The notes under the pieces are model-generated. The model saw nothing but the letters and a program-made list of their open reading frames with translations. It was not told where the DNA came from and made no database searches. 64,000 bases of DNA from Clostridiales bacterium (GTDB taxonomy: Bacteria; Bacillota; Clostridia; Lachnospirales; Lachnospiraceae). A program made the translations under genes and the position numbers. The stretch is taken from positions 161,691 through 225,690 of the forward strand of contig JAHZHN010000002.1 in NCBI GenBank assembly GCA_019420275.1, read 5' to 3'. Below, one piece after another: positions 53,978 to 62,583 of the stretch (positions are counted from its first letter, which is position 1; each line of letters begins with the position of its first letter).

Positions 53978-54940
53978 CTATTCCGGTTTGTATCCCAATG
54001 ACCGAATCAGTTCCATATCTGTTTCCACGGTAATTCCTGATGTTGTCAGCATGTCTCCTGAAATTGCCGCGTTTGCCCCGCTCTGAAAACACGCTTTTCC
54101 CTTATCCTCCATCAGCCCTCTTCCTCCTGCCAGACGAATAAATCCATCCGGTACCAAAAAGCGAAAGACTGCGATGCAGCGAAGGATTTCTTCCTGGGAC
54201 AGCGCGGGATTGTTCTCATACGGAGTGCCAGGAATCGGATTTAAGACATTTACCGGTATGGATCTGACGCCCAGTTTTCTCGCTGTCAGTACCATATCAA
54301 TCCGGTCTTCCATGGACTCTCCCAGGCCAAGGATTCCCCCGGAACAGACAGAAAGTCCTGCCCGTTTCGCCGCCTGTATGGCCCCAATCTTTTCCTCATA
54401 GGTATGCGTTGTACACACTTGCGGAAAATATCTTTCAGACGATTCCAGATTGCAGTGTACTCTGGTGACTCCTGCTTCCTTTAATTTGCAGTATTGTTTT
54501 TCCTTCAAAAGGCCCAGCGAAACACAAATCTGAATGTCTGTTTCTTCTTTGATCCTTCGGATGCTTTCACAGAGCCGATCCACTTCCTGATCAGGCAGAC
54601 TCCTCCCTGATGTCACAATAGAATATCGCAGAACACCTCGGTCCGCATTATATTTTGCTTCTTTTACAAGTTCCTGGGTTCCAAGCAGCGGATATGTATG
54701 TTTCAAACCTGTATGATATCTGGAACTCTGGGCGCAGAATTTGCAGTCTTCCGAACATTTGCCTGACTTTCCATTGATGATCGTGCAAATGTCAAATTGA
54801 CTGCCGCAAAATTTCCTGCGGATATCATCTGCCGCCTCTGTCAGTTCCTCCAATGGCGCTTTTGCCAGAAGCAAAGCTTCTTCTTTCTCGATCCATTCTC
54901 CAGAAAATATTTTTTCTTTCCATTGCCGCACAATACTCAT
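53978..54940 (-). CDS. bioB: Biotin synthase
   Basis: A radical SAM enzyme that inserts sulfur into dethiobiotin. The 320 residues show CSEDCKFCAQS (near 60), YSIVTSGR (near 110), VHCNLESSERYFPQVCTTHTYEEK (near 160, residues shown in part here) and the second-cluster Arg/Cys positions near 190-270. ATG at 54940 follows AGGAAATTATT. It has a perfect promoter and BirA box upstream and its own terminator, so it is a biotin-repressed single gene. Confidence 0.95.
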   Translation of the reverse strand: MSIVRQWKEKIFSGEWIEKEEALLLAKAPLEELTEAADDIRRKFCGSQFDICTIINGKSGKCSEDCKFCAQSSRYHTGLKHTYPLLGTQELVKEAKYNADRGVLRYSIVTSGRSLPDQEVDRLCESIRRIKEETDIQICVSLGLLKEKQYCKLKEAGVTRVHCNLESSERYFPQVCTTHTYEEKIGAIQAAKRAGLSVCSGGILGLGESMEDRIDMVLTARKLGVRSIPVNVLNPIPGTPYENNPALSQEEILRCIAVFRFLVPDGFIRLAGGRGLMEDKGKACFQSGANAAISGDMLTTSGITVETDMELIRSLGYKPE

Positions 54941-54982
54941 AATAATTTCCTTCTTTCACTCTCGTTGTCTGATTTCTATCTG

Positions 54983-55011
54983 ATTATAAGCAGTGCAGGT
55001 TCTATTGTCAA
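54983..55011 (-). promoter_or_regulatory. Consensus promoter of bioB
   Basis: TTGACA (55006-55011), 17 bases and TATAAT (54983-54988) lie on the minus strand; both boxes match consensus. Confidence 0.75.
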
Positions 55012-55034
55012 CTTATTCATTTTAACAGTTTACA
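55006..55034 (-). promoter_or_regulatory. BirA operator (biotin repressor box)
   Basis: TGTAAAC-N15-GTTGACA on the minus strand fits the Gram-positive BirA box TGTWAAC-N15-GTTWACA, and its right half covers the bioB -35 element. Biotin-bound BirA should block transcription. The gap 54941-55122 holds nothing else clear. Confidence 0.65.
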
Positions 55035-55122
55035 TTTCGGTTTTTCTGCTGCCTTTTTACGAAGACCCTGCTGATTCTTTTGAAACAGAATGCCAGACAG
55101 ATTTGCAGTTTGATACAGTTCT

Positions 55123-55821
55123 CTACACATAATATTCTTGTCCGTCTTCCAGCCGAAGACATGCCAGGCGTCCGCCGTCCTGACGCCGTTCGTTTCCCGT
55201 GTCAATATCAGTGTATCTGCGACTCTGATAAATCCTTGGCTGTTCCCAATCCGGCAGGAACACCGTTGGATAATGTCCCACGATGACCCGGCAGTCAAAC
55301 TTTACCGACGCCGGTATGTAATGAATATCATTGGAGAAAAGATATCTCTCCTGATCATGGTCTGCTGCTTTTTCAACAGATGCCTCAATATCTATCGTAT
55401 CCTTTTTTCCACTGACCACATAATCTGCATTCAGCCCCGAATGTGTCAGAAAATATTTGTTGTTTCCTAATATCACCTTTTGATAAATTGGCAAATCTTT
55501 TAGATATTCTGTTAAATTTTCTTGTTCACTCTGAGAAAGAGCATCTACTTCCTTTCTCGAGCTGAGACCGCCGCAGGCATCCCAGAAAGACGCTCCTATG
55601 ATTCCTTTCAGATATCGTTCACACAAATATTCATGATTTCCCTTAATCAGAGTGATATTGCCCGTTTTCTGAATCAACGCCAGAAGGCGGAGATTTTCTG
55701 CGCCTTTATCTATGGCATCCCCCAAAATATACATTTGATCTTGTTTTGCAAAATGAATTTTATGAAGCATTTTTTCAAATCTGCGGCAATCCCCATGTAT
55801 ATCGCTGATTAAATAGATCAT
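55123..55821 (-). CDS. Metallophosphoesterase (calcineurin-like)
   Basis: The 233 residues have the metal-site blocks ISDIHGDCRRF near the start, ILGDAIDKG (about 35), LIKGNHEYL (about 62), FLTHSGLN (about 130) and VIVGHYPT (about 185). This resembles the serine/threonine protein phosphatase and Ap4A hydrolase group. ATG at 55821 follows GGAGGCGGAGATT; the longer frame only adds the ribosome binding site. It is 27 bases after xylB, so it is probably co-transcribed. Substrate unknown. Confidence 0.88.
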   Translation of the reverse strand: MIYLISDIHGDCRRFEKMLHKIHFAKQDQMYILGDAIDKGAENLRLLALIQKTGNITLIKGNHEYLCERYLKGIIGASFWDACGGLSSRKEVDALSQSEQENLTEYLKDLPIYQKVILGNNKYFLTHSGLNADYVVSGKKDTIDIEASVEKAADHDQERYLFSNDIHYIPASVKFDCRVIVGHYPTVFLPDWEQPRIYQSRRYTDIDTGNERRQDGGRLACLRLEDGQEYYV

Positions 55822-55848
55822 AATCTCCGCCTCCTGCATTCTCCCAGA

Positions 55849-57315
55849 CTATTTTATGTGATAAAACTCTTTCAGTGCCGGATACAGTTTCCGGTATTTT
55901 TGATATTTTTCTTCGTATCTTTCCGCTAACTGAGGATCGGGTTCTTCTGTATCGATAATCTTCACCAGTTTGTCTGCCGCTTCTTCCACTGATGGAAATA
56001 CGCCGCATCCCACCGCTGCCAGCATTGCGGCTCCATACCCAGGACCTTCTTCGCTCTCGATCCTGTCAATCTTCATATTCATAATATTGGCAATCATTTT
56101 TCTCCAGAGAGGACTTTTGGCGCCTCCGCCGCATATTTTGCTGCGCTTCGGATGCAGGCCTGTGCTTTTGGCAGCTTCAACGGAATCTCTTAATCCAAAC
56201 GCAACACCTTCCAGCATTGCCTGGGACATATCCTCCCTGGTCGTATCCATACTCATTCCTACGAATGCCGCTCTGGCATCCGGATCATTGTGCGGTGATC
56301 TTTCTCCCATTAAATACGGCAGATAGAACACCTGATTTTCTCCTAATTTGCAGATTTTTTCCTGCTCTTTCTGATACTCCTTGGTTCTCAGGATTTCTTC
56401 CATCCACCATTTATTGCAGGATGCCGCACTCAGCATACAGCCCATCAAATGATAATTTCCGTCCGCATGTGCAAAAGAATGAAGCGCATTGTGCTGATCC
56501 ACTCCAAATTTTTTGCTGGAAATAAATACCGTGCCGGATGTTCCAACAGAAAGATTGCATTGTCCTTCTCCAACGGTTCCGGTTCCCACCGCTGCTGCGG
56601 CATTATCTCCCGCTCCGGCTATGATTTTTACATCCTGCGGGATTCCAAGTTCCTCTGCCGCCGTTTTCCTGATCTTCCCTACCGGTTCCCAGCTTTCATA
56701 CAGTCTTGGAAGCTGAGATTCTTTAATGCCGCAGATTTCCATCATTTCTTCTGACCAGCATTTATGTCTCACATCCAGCAGCAATGTACCGGAAGCATCG
56801 GAATAATCCGTACAAAATTCTCCCGAAAGATAAAAAGCCAGATAATCTTTCGGCAGCATGATTTTTTTAATACGAGCAAAATTCTCGGGTTCATTTTCCC
56901 TCATCCAAAGAATCTTTGGTGCTGTAAATCCTGCAAAAGCAATATTCCCGGTGTATCGGGATAATGTTTCCTTTCCAATCACCTGATTTAGGTATTCTGT
57001 CTGTTTTCCTGTCCTTCCGTCATTCCAGAGGATCGCAGGCCGAATAATCTGATCATTTTCATCCAGAGCCACCAGCCCATGCATCTGTCCTCCAAAACTA
57101 ATCCCCTGAATCTGACTTTTATCACACTGTGCTGTCAGTTCTCTGATTCCTTCCATGCTCTGCCGGATCCAGTCTTGGGGGTTCTGCTCTGACCATCCTG
57201 GCTGCGGAAAATACAAAGGATATTCTTTTGATACGATTTTATGAATTTTCCCTGCTTCATCCATTAATAATAACTTTACCGCCGATGTTCCAAGATCGAC
57301 TCCAATAAATAACAT
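55849..57315 (-). CDS. xylB: Xylulokinase
   Basis: A FGGY carbohydrate kinase that phosphorylates xylulose. The 488 residues match: FIGVDLGTSAVKLLLMDE at the start, SFGGQMHGLVALDE (about 75), ILWNDGRTGKQ (about 95), AGAGDNAAAAVGTG near 235 and KICGGGAKSPLWRKM (about 390). QPGWSEQNP is typical of XylB. ATG at 57315 follows AAGGAGGAATCGGAAT. The promoter at 57388-57416 drives it and the phosphoesterase. Confidence 0.92.
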   Translation of the reverse strand: MLFIGVDLGTSAVKLLLMDEAGKIHKIVSKEYPLYFPQPGWSEQNPQDWIRQSMEGIRELTAQCDKSQIQGISFGGQMHGLVALDENDQIIRPAILWNDGRTGKQTEYLNQVIGKETLSRYTGNIAFAGFTAPKILWMRENEPENFARIKKIMLPKDYLAFYLSGEFCTDYSDASGTLLLDVRHKCWSEEMMEICGIKESQLPRLYESWEPVGKIRKTAAEELGIPQDVKIIAGAGDNAAAAVGTGTVGEGQCNLSVGTSGTVFISSKKFGVDQHNALHSFAHADGNYHLMGCMLSAASCNKWWMEEILRTKEYQKEQEKICKLGENQVFYLPYLMGERSPHNDPDARAAFVGMSMDTTREDMSQAMLEGVAFGLRDSVEAAKSTGLHPKRSKICGGGAKSPLWRKMIANIMNMKIDRIESEEGPGYGAAMLAAVGCGVFPSVEEAADKLVKIIDTEEPDPQLAERYEEKYQKYRKLYPALKEFYHIK

Positions 57316-57387
57316 ATTCCGATTCCTCCTTCCAGTTCTTTCTACAGCACCAGTCATTGTCTGTCAAATTTTGCGGTTCGTAATCTT

Positions 57388-57416
57388 ATCATATCTTTTT
57401 CGTACTGTATACACAA
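57388..57416 (-). promoter_or_regulatory. Promoter of xylB
   Basis: TTGTGT (57411-57416), 17 bases and TATGAT (57388-57393) lie on the minus strand. Confidence 0.45.
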
Positions 57417-57438
57417 GCCGTGTTAATAGAGCAGAGCG

Positions 57439-57477
57439 TTTTTATTTCATAGAAACGCAGTTCCTATGAAATAAAAA
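57439..57477. repeat. AT-rich inverted repeat
   Basis: TTTTTATTTCATAG and CTATGAAATAAAAA form a perfect 14-base stem with an 11-base loop. On either strand the stem starts with T and ends with A, so it is not a normal terminator. It lies between the terminator of the zinc-ribbon gene and the xylB promoter. Confidence 0.6.
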
Positions 57478-57503
57478 AATGCGGTCCAGTCGATGACCGC
57501 ATC
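57472..57503 (-). terminator. Intrinsic terminator after the zinc-ribbon gene
   Basis: The stem ATGCGGTC / GACCGCAT (57495-57502 with 57480-57487) is followed by TTTTTTTAT on the minus strand. Confidence 0.75.
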
Positions 57504-57541
57504 TTTCCAATTTATTTTGCATCAGATACTCTGTCCTTTTT

Positions 57542-57961
57542 CTAATTGGCTTCCAGCTCAATCCTCATATCACAGCTGTCACATCCAATGGTCGTTTTCC
57601 CATTTTCCTGGGAAATCCGTCCAACCTTCCCTCCGCAGAACGGGCAGACCCAGCTGATATCTTTTCCTTCTTTTACGGCCTCCATCATAGCTGTAAATTT
57701 AGGAATATCCACATTCTGAGATGTACATGTTTTCGTCCAGTTTTCATCCGGCACTCTTTTCAGTTTGTTTTCTTCGTCCAAAATGACCTCGTCTCCTTCA
57801 TTGATTTCCCTGTCATACAGCATCTGATCTTCCTGACGAATCCTAATCTCCTGCCCTTCTTCATCCTTTAACGTCACTATCGCCATGACTGGCTGATCTT
57901 CATTTCTTTCTTCGCATCCATAATCAATGTCTTCATCTATTCTTGCTACTGTATATTTCAT
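57542..57961 (-). CDS. Zinc-ribbon protein of unknown function
   Basis: The 139 residues begin with a beta-rich segment that looks like a small OB or SH3-like fold. A C-terminal CPFCGGKVG ... CDSCDMRIE zinc ribbon (about 106-134) follows. I do not recognise a named family. It is 45 bases after kptA, so it probably shares the RNA-repair-like unit. ATG at 57961 follows AAAGGAAGCTAAAAAT. A binding role on nucleic acid or protein is possible. Confidence 0.6.
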   Translation of the reverse strand: MKYTVARIDEDIDYGCEERNEDQPVMAIVTLKDEEGQEIRIRQEDQMLYDREINEGDEVILDEENKLKRVPDENWTKTCTSQNVDIPKFTAMMEAVKEGKDISWVCPFCGGKVGRISQENGKTTIGCDSCDMRIELEAN

Positions 57962-58006
57962 ATTTTTAGCTTCCTTTTCTTTCTGATTCCTTGATTGACG
58001 ATCATT

Positions 58007-58549
58007 TCATTCGTTTCTTATTTTCTCAAGGAATCTTAACGGCACTTCCTTGGTCAGCCATATCCCGTTCACCGACCTGTAAAACAGATAGCCCTGATCG
58101 GACATTTCCCCTGCCAATATCTTATAAATGACCGGCTTTCCATGACGGGCACCAACTGCCTTTGCTGTCGGTTCATCCAGAGACAGGTGTACATATAATC
58201 TTCCTTTCGGCAAAAGGCCCTGCCGATCAATGGAATTTACAAATTTTTCACCTGTTCCATGATACAAAATCCGAGGCGGCTTCTTTTCTGCAAGCTCCAC
58301 ATCCACAGGAATGGAGTGCCCCTGGTTTGCCCGAATCAGAGTTTTATCTTCATTAAAAGAATATCTCTGCTTTTGATCCGTACGGACGATTTCTTCCAGC
58401 ATCTCCATGGAAAAAGGCTGGCGTTTGGAGATCCCCTGAATCAGCTCGTCTACATTTGCCCACCCATGTTCATCCAGGGAAATCCCTATGGTCTCCGGTC
58501 TGTGTCTTAAAATCAGGCTAATAAATTTACTTGTTTTTGTAAGATTCAT
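58007..58549 (-). CDS. kptA: RNA 2'-phosphotransferase (Tpt1/KptA)
   Basis: It moves an internal RNA 2'-phosphate to NAD+, releasing nicotinamide and ADP-ribose 1'',2''-cyclic phosphate. The 180 residues match the family: KFISLILRHRPETIGI at the start, the basic RANQGHS block near 73, LYHGT near 94, YVHLS near 118 and GYLFYRSVNGIWLT near the end. The Arg-His-Arg-Arg catalytic set is present. ATG at 58549 follows GAGGAGGCAGCCA. In bacteria the natural substrate is uncertain. It follows the nucleotidyltransferase by 18 bases. Confidence 0.93.
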   Translation of the reverse strand: MNLTKTSKFISLILRHRPETIGISLDEHGWANVDELIQGISKRQPFSMEMLEEIVRTDQKQRYSFNEDKTLIRANQGHSIPVDVELAEKKPPRILYHGTGEKFVNSIDRQGLLPKGRLYVHLSLDEPTAKAVGARHGKPVIYKILAGEMSDQGYLFYRSVNGIWLTKEVPLRFLEKIRNE

Positions 58550-58567
58550 TGGCTGCCTCCTCTTTTT

Positions 58568-59314
58568 TTATAACAGGGATTGGAAATAATGGTTCAAAGA
58601 ATCCCAGGCGGTTTCCTTTTTTGGCATGTCATCTGCCAGTTTTTTGAACTTTTCCAGATTTGCCTCCACATACTCATTGATTTTCTGATTTTTAGGTACC
58701 AGTTCCATTTCTTCCATTTCTTTTTTCATAACCAGCAGCCGTTCTGCCTCCGGCTTTAAATCATCCTCCAGCTCTGCTTCCATTAATTCTGAAAACAGCA
58801 TCGGCGGCCATATTTTCTTTTCCGCGATCCACTTAGCCGCCAGCATTGGCCGAAGGACATAAAAATATTTTTTTACTTTAATCTGATTACACTGCAGAAA
58901 CTTTTTATAGTTGGACTGAGCCATGTGAAGATAATGATACAGACCTTTTTTCGGTGAAAAATACTCTTTTCTTAACCGTTTCAGTTGTTCAAATTCCTCA
59001 CTGGTTCTGTATACAATTGGCGACTCACACCACTCAAATATAGTGGGATTGGAATTATGCATAAGCTGCAGCGCTTTCTTCACATCCCATCCATTGATAT
59101 CCAGAACATCGTCCAGCTGCCAGTCAATGACATCTCTGACGATATCCAGCCGCAGATAATCCTGCTTCTTTCTTACATAAAGGAAACGTACATCGTAATC
59201 ACTGTCCGACGATGCAAATCCCCATGCCCGGCTTCCGGATTCTACCGCCATAAGAATGGATACATTCTCTTTTTCTTCTATTTCTTTTAATTTATCTTTG
59301 ATGATTTCCTGCAT
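58568..59314 (-). CDS. Predicted nucleotidyltransferase (COG3541-like, polymerase beta fold)
   Basis: The 248 residues contain the nucleotidyltransferase motif GSRAWGFASSDSDYDVRFLYV (GS then DSDYD metal ligands, near residue 30). A helical domain follows, as in COG3541 proteins. These add nucleotides to unknown RNA or protein targets and often sit near RNA repair genes. ATG at 59314 follows GAGGAGGAGTTATC. It is first in the nucleotidyltransferase-kptA-zinc-ribbon unit. Confidence 0.85.
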   Translation of the reverse strand: MQEIIKDKLKEIEEKENVSILMAVESGSRAWGFASSDSDYDVRFLYVRKKQDYLRLDIVRDVIDWQLDDVLDINGWDVKKALQLMHNSNPTIFEWCESPIVYRTSEEFEQLKRLRKEYFSPKKGLYHYLHMAQSNYKKFLQCNQIKVKKYFYVLRPMLAAKWIAEKKIWPPMLFSELMEAELEDDLKPEAERLLVMKKEMEEMELVPKNQKINEYVEANLEKFKKLADDMPKKETAWDSLNHYFQSLL

Positions 59315-59394
59315 GATAACTCCTCCTCTCATGAGGATATCATACCATTCTTATCTTTCCTTTTTGTCTTTTATATCTTGTAAATGAGTATAAC

Positions 59395-59427
59395 AAAAAA
59401 GGCGGGCCATGCATAGCCTCGCCTTTT
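59395..59427 (-). terminator. Intrinsic terminator of the nucleoside-salvage operon
   Basis: The hairpin with GGCGAG / CCCGCC pairing and A/T flanks is followed by TTTTTTG on the minus strand and overlaps the stop of the GNAT gene. Confidence 0.7.
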
Positions 59428-60038
59428 TATCCTAATTTTTTTACGTATCCATTTTTCTGCTGCTCAAATCCCATCGTTTTCAAATATCCCTCATGTTTTT
59501 GTGATTCTCCTGAAACCAGAATCTTCTTGATGCCTTTTGCAGGCAGCCGGGAATACAAATATTCTCCTACGGAGCAGTCCCGGTATGCCGGAGTTGAATA
59601 ATCCAGAGCCGCCCAAAGCTCTCCTTCTGAATTTCTATTTCCCATCAGAATCCCTGCCGGCACTCCATCACAGCAGACAATATATACTGTATCATAATCC
59701 GGGTTTTCCATCTTCACTGTCGGAAAATATTTTAAAATATCTTCCTTGTAATGCTTCAGAAGATAACTCAGCATAGAATCATCCGAATTCCCCTCCACCA
59801 GATCATAGTCTTTTTCTGATTTTTTCAGCCGCAGCAGATAGTAGATGTTAATACAGACAAGACATAGATTCATAAATGCGGTAGGATAGGACTGAATGAT
59901 CAGCGCATAGACAGAAAAAATAGATCCGCCCACTGCATTGATGATTCTCAGTTTTACTACAGAGGACATCAGAAAAGAAATCAGCACGATAAGCGAGCCG
60001 GCATATCCCACCATTTCAATGATCATATGAGTATTCAC
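59427..60038 (-). CDS. Membrane (YgjV-like) domain fused to a GNAT-like domain
   Basis: The 203 residues have three hydrophobic segments (about 7-75) like the YgjV/SemiSWEET-type small membrane domain. A soluble C-terminal half follows with a GNAT-like end (YDTVYIVCCDGVPAGILMGN, GEYLYSRLPAKGIKKILVSG, YLKTMGFEQQKNGYVKKLG). The last block is the typical GNAT C-terminus. Substrate unknown. ATG at 60038 follows GGAGGAATAGCAGTGA. It is the last gene of the salvage operon, so a nucleoside- or sugar-related role is possible but not shown. Confidence 0.68.
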   Translation of the reverse strand: MNTHMIIEMVGYAGSLIVLISFLMSSVVKLRIINAVGGSIFSVYALIIQSYPTAFMNLCLVCINIYYLLRLKKSEKDYDLVEGNSDDSMLSYLLKHYKEDILKYFPTVKMENPDYDTVYIVCCDGVPAGILMGNRNSEGELWAALDYSTPAYRDCSVGEYLYSRLPAKGIKKILVSGESQKHEGYLKTMGFEQQKNGYVKKLG

Positions 60039-60071
60039 TGCTATTCCTCCTTTGTCCTGTACTCTGACTGT

Positions 60072-60743
60072 TTAATATCCAACATTGGAATCAGGGCTGT
60101 TTTTTATGATTTTAACAAGCCGGCTTGTCCCGAGTCTGTCAGCGCCAAGACGGATGAATTTTTCTGCATCATCAAAGGAAGCAATGCCTCCGGCCGCTTT
60201 TACTTTAACATGTTCTCCCACATGCTTTTTCATCAGATCTACATCGTCAAAGGTTGCTCCTGCCGTTGAAAATCCTGTGGATGTTTTGATGTAATCTGCC
60301 CCGGCTTTTGTGACGATTTCACACATTTTGATCTTCTCATCTTCTGTCAGCAGACAAGTTTCAATGATAACTTTTAATATTTTTTCACCGCAGGCTGCTT
60401 TGATCTGACAGATTTCGTTTTCGAGTTCCTGATATCTCTGATCTTTCAGCATTCCGATGTTGATTACCATATCAATCTCGGAGGCTCCATTTTCAATGGC
60501 ATCCTTTGTTTCAAACACTTTGACTGCTGTGGTGCTGTAGCCATTTGGGAAACCAATCACCGTACAAATTGGCAGTTTCCCATCTGTATATTCGGCTGCC
60601 TGCTTTACATACGCTGCCGGGATACAGGCTGATGCAGTGTTGTATTTGATTCCGTCATCCAGAATTTCTTTGATTTCTTCCCATGTGGCAGTCTGTGTCA
60701 ATAAAGTGTGATCAACATGTTTTAAAACTTCATCTCGGTTCAT
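60072..60743 (-). CDS. deoC: Deoxyribose-phosphate aldolase
   Basis: It splits 2-deoxyribose-5-phosphate to glyceraldehyde-3-phosphate and acetaldehyde, finishing deoxynucleoside breakdown. The 223 residues show DHTLLTQTATW at the start, KVIIETCLL (about 125), YIKTSTGFSTAGAT near 152 with the Schiff-base Lys, and KAAGGIASFDDAEKFI near 183. The start ATG at 60743 is one base from the stop of add. It is co-transcribed with add and the purine phosphorylase. Confidence 0.95.
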   Translation of the reverse strand: MNRDEVLKHVDHTLLTQTATWEEIKEILDDGIKYNTASACIPAAYVKQAAEYTDGKLPICTVIGFPNGYSTTAVKVFETKDAIENGASEIDMVINIGMLKDQRYQELENEICQIKAACGEKILKVIIETCLLTEDEKIKMCEIVTKAGADYIKTSTGFSTAGATFDDVDLMKKHVGEHVKVKAAGGIASFDDAEKFIRLGADRLGTSRLVKIIKNSPDSNVGY

Positions 60744-60744
60744 T

Positions 60745-61710
60745 TTAAATTTCCTCCCATTTTTCTTTAAAAATATCTATAACTTCAGGATCGAAGGCCG
60801 TTTCGGCAGCATTTTGCAGCAGTTTCATAATCAGCTGATCATCCTGCCCATACTGCTGATAAATCCTGGTCAGCTCCTCCGTCATGGTCGTTGCGCTGAC
60901 CGTCCGGTTATCCGTATTGATGCTTACTTTGATTCCTTCTTCCAAAAACTGCATCAGAGGATACTCTTCCCAGCTTTGGGCCGCTTTGGTCTGGAAATTG
61001 CTGGTCGGACACATTTCCACGCCGATTCCTGCCTCACTGTAAAGCCGAAGAAGTTCCGGATCTTTCTTTAAAGCAATTCCATGTCCAATTCTTCTGGCAT
61101 GAAGTTCATAAGCCATTCTGACATTTTCAACGCTTCCTGTCTCTCCGGAATGTATTGTAAACGGCATTTCAAGACGTCTTGCTTCCTGGAAGAGATCACA
61201 GAATCCGGATGTCGGATACATGGACTCGTCTCCCGCCAAATCTAATGCACACACACCATGTCCCAGAAACTGCCTTGCGCATTTTAACATTTCCATATTC
61301 TGTTCCTTCGTATGATGACGCATTGCGCAGACAATGATGCCGTAGTGGACTCCAAAATCCGCCCTGGCTCGTTCCATTCCTGTTCTCACTGCTTCTATGA
61401 CCTTACCGCAGCTTAAGGAATCATGAACCGAAAGCATCGGAGCAAATCTCACCTCAATGTACTGTACATTTTCTTTTTCAACTTCTTCCACAAAGGCATA
61501 TGCCCCTTCTTCCAGCCCTTTTTCATCCTGAAGACACTGGAGAGGAAGATCAAACTTCTCAAGATACTCGGTCAGACTCCTGCAGTCTTTCGATACGGTC
61601 AGTTCATTTTCAGATACCGGATGGCCCAAATACCTCTCAACCATCGCTTTTGTGAGCGATCCGTCAAGATGGCAGTGAAGCTCCAGTTTGGGCAGCTGTT
61701 GGATGTTCAT
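60745..61710 (-). CDS. add: Adenosine deaminase
   Basis: It deaminates adenosine to inosine, or deoxyadenosine to deoxyinosine, in the cytoplasm. The 321 residues hold KLELHCHLDGSL near the start (zinc His pair), the SGETG block near 193, HARRIGHG near 210 and STDNRTVS-like NTDNRTVSATTM near 272, giving the full metal and catalytic set. ATG at 61710 follows GGAGGCAGGCAG. It lies 39 bases after the purine phosphorylase gene. Confidence 0.94.
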   Translation of the reverse strand: MNIQQLPKLELHCHLDGSLTKAMVERYLGHPVSENELTVSKDCRSLTEYLEKFDLPLQCLQDEKGLEEGAYAFVEEVEKENVQYIEVRFAPMLSVHDSLSCGKVIEAVRTGMERARADFGVHYGIIVCAMRHHTKEQNMEMLKCARQFLGHGVCALDLAGDESMYPTSGFCDLFQEARRLEMPFTIHSGETGSVENVRMAYELHARRIGHGIALKKDPELLRLYSEAGIGVEMCPTSNFQTKAAQSWEEYPLMQFLEEGIKVSINTDNRTVSATTMTEELTRIYQQYGQDDQLIMKLLQNAAETAFDPEVIDIFKEKWEEI

Positions 61711-61749
61711 CTGCCTGCCTCCTTTCCAAACCGTGTGGCCACGGCTGCA

Positions 61750-62565
61750 TTAATTGATATTTCCAATGATCTTTGTAATCAGTTTCTTAAATTCTCCGGA
61801 TACTTTATCTGCAATTTCCTGCACTTCCTTGTGGTCCAGCGGCTGATCGGATACCCCTGCTGCCAGATTGGTAATACAGGAAATGCCGCACACTTCCAGT
61901 CCCATATGACGTGCCGCCATAGCCTCACATGCCGTACTCATGCCGACAGCATCACCTCCCAGAACCCTGCACATCCTGACTTCCGCCGGAGTTTCATAAT
62001 TCGGTCCTGTCAGCTGGATATATACACCTTCTTTCAGATCTATCCCGCATTCCTGAGCGGACCTCCTGACAATTTCCTGCAGCTTTTTGCTGTACACTTC
62101 GCTCATATCAGGGAATCTGGTGCCGATTTCATCGACATTTGGTCCAATCAGCGGACTCGGCACATGGGTTGATATATGATCTGTGATCAGCATAAAATCT
62201 CCCGGGCAAAAAGACTCATTGATGCCTCCCGCCGCATTGGTCAAAATAATCTTTTTGGCTCCCATCATTCCCATAAGACGCGTTGGAAGGACCACATCTG
62301 ACATGGCATATCCCTCATAATAATGCACTCTTCCCTGCATGATCACCACAGGAACTTCCCCTACATAACCGAATACAAATCTTCCTTTATGTCCTTTTAC
62401 CGTAGATACCGGAAATCCTTCAATCTCCGCATACTCCACAGATGTCTCTACTTTGATCCCGTCTGCATAATCTCCCAGACCAGATCCAAGGATCAATCCA
62501 ATTTCAGGTTTGAAATCTGTCTTTTCTCTTAAACTTGACAGGCATGTCATTAATTTTTTGTACAT
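61750..62565 (-). CDS. punA: Purine nucleoside phosphorylase, trimeric class
   Basis: It cleaves inosine and guanosine with phosphate to free base and ribose-1-phosphate. The 271 residues follow the trimeric PNP pattern: IGLILGSGLGDYAD (phosphate loop), MQGRVHYYEGY (about 78), TNAAGGINESFCPGDFMLI near 110, GPNYETPAEVRM near 190 and GMSTACEAMAARH near 208. ATG at 62565 follows GGAGGAGTCAGGATATT. It follows the Crp gene by 18 bases. Confidence 0.94.
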   Translation of the reverse strand: MYKKLMTCLSSLREKTDFKPEIGLILGSGLGDYADGIKVETSVEYAEIEGFPVSTVKGHKGRFVFGYVGEVPVVIMQGRVHYYEGYAMSDVVLPTRLMGMMGAKKIILTNAAGGINESFCPGDFMLITDHISTHVPSPLIGPNVDEIGTRFPDMSEVYSKKLQEIVRRSAQECGIDLKEGVYIQLTGPNYETPAEVRMCRVLGGDAVGMSTACEAMAARHMGLEVCGISCITNLAAGVSDQPLDHKEVQEIADKVSGEFKKLITKIIGNIN

Positions 62566-62583
62566 AATATCCTGACTCCTCCT

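Noticed and set aside
55017..55298. 93-residue minus-strand frame running past the metallophosphoesterase stop
   Set aside because: It lies mostly inside the phosphoesterase in another frame, has no ribosome binding site, and its tail overlaps the bioB operator region.
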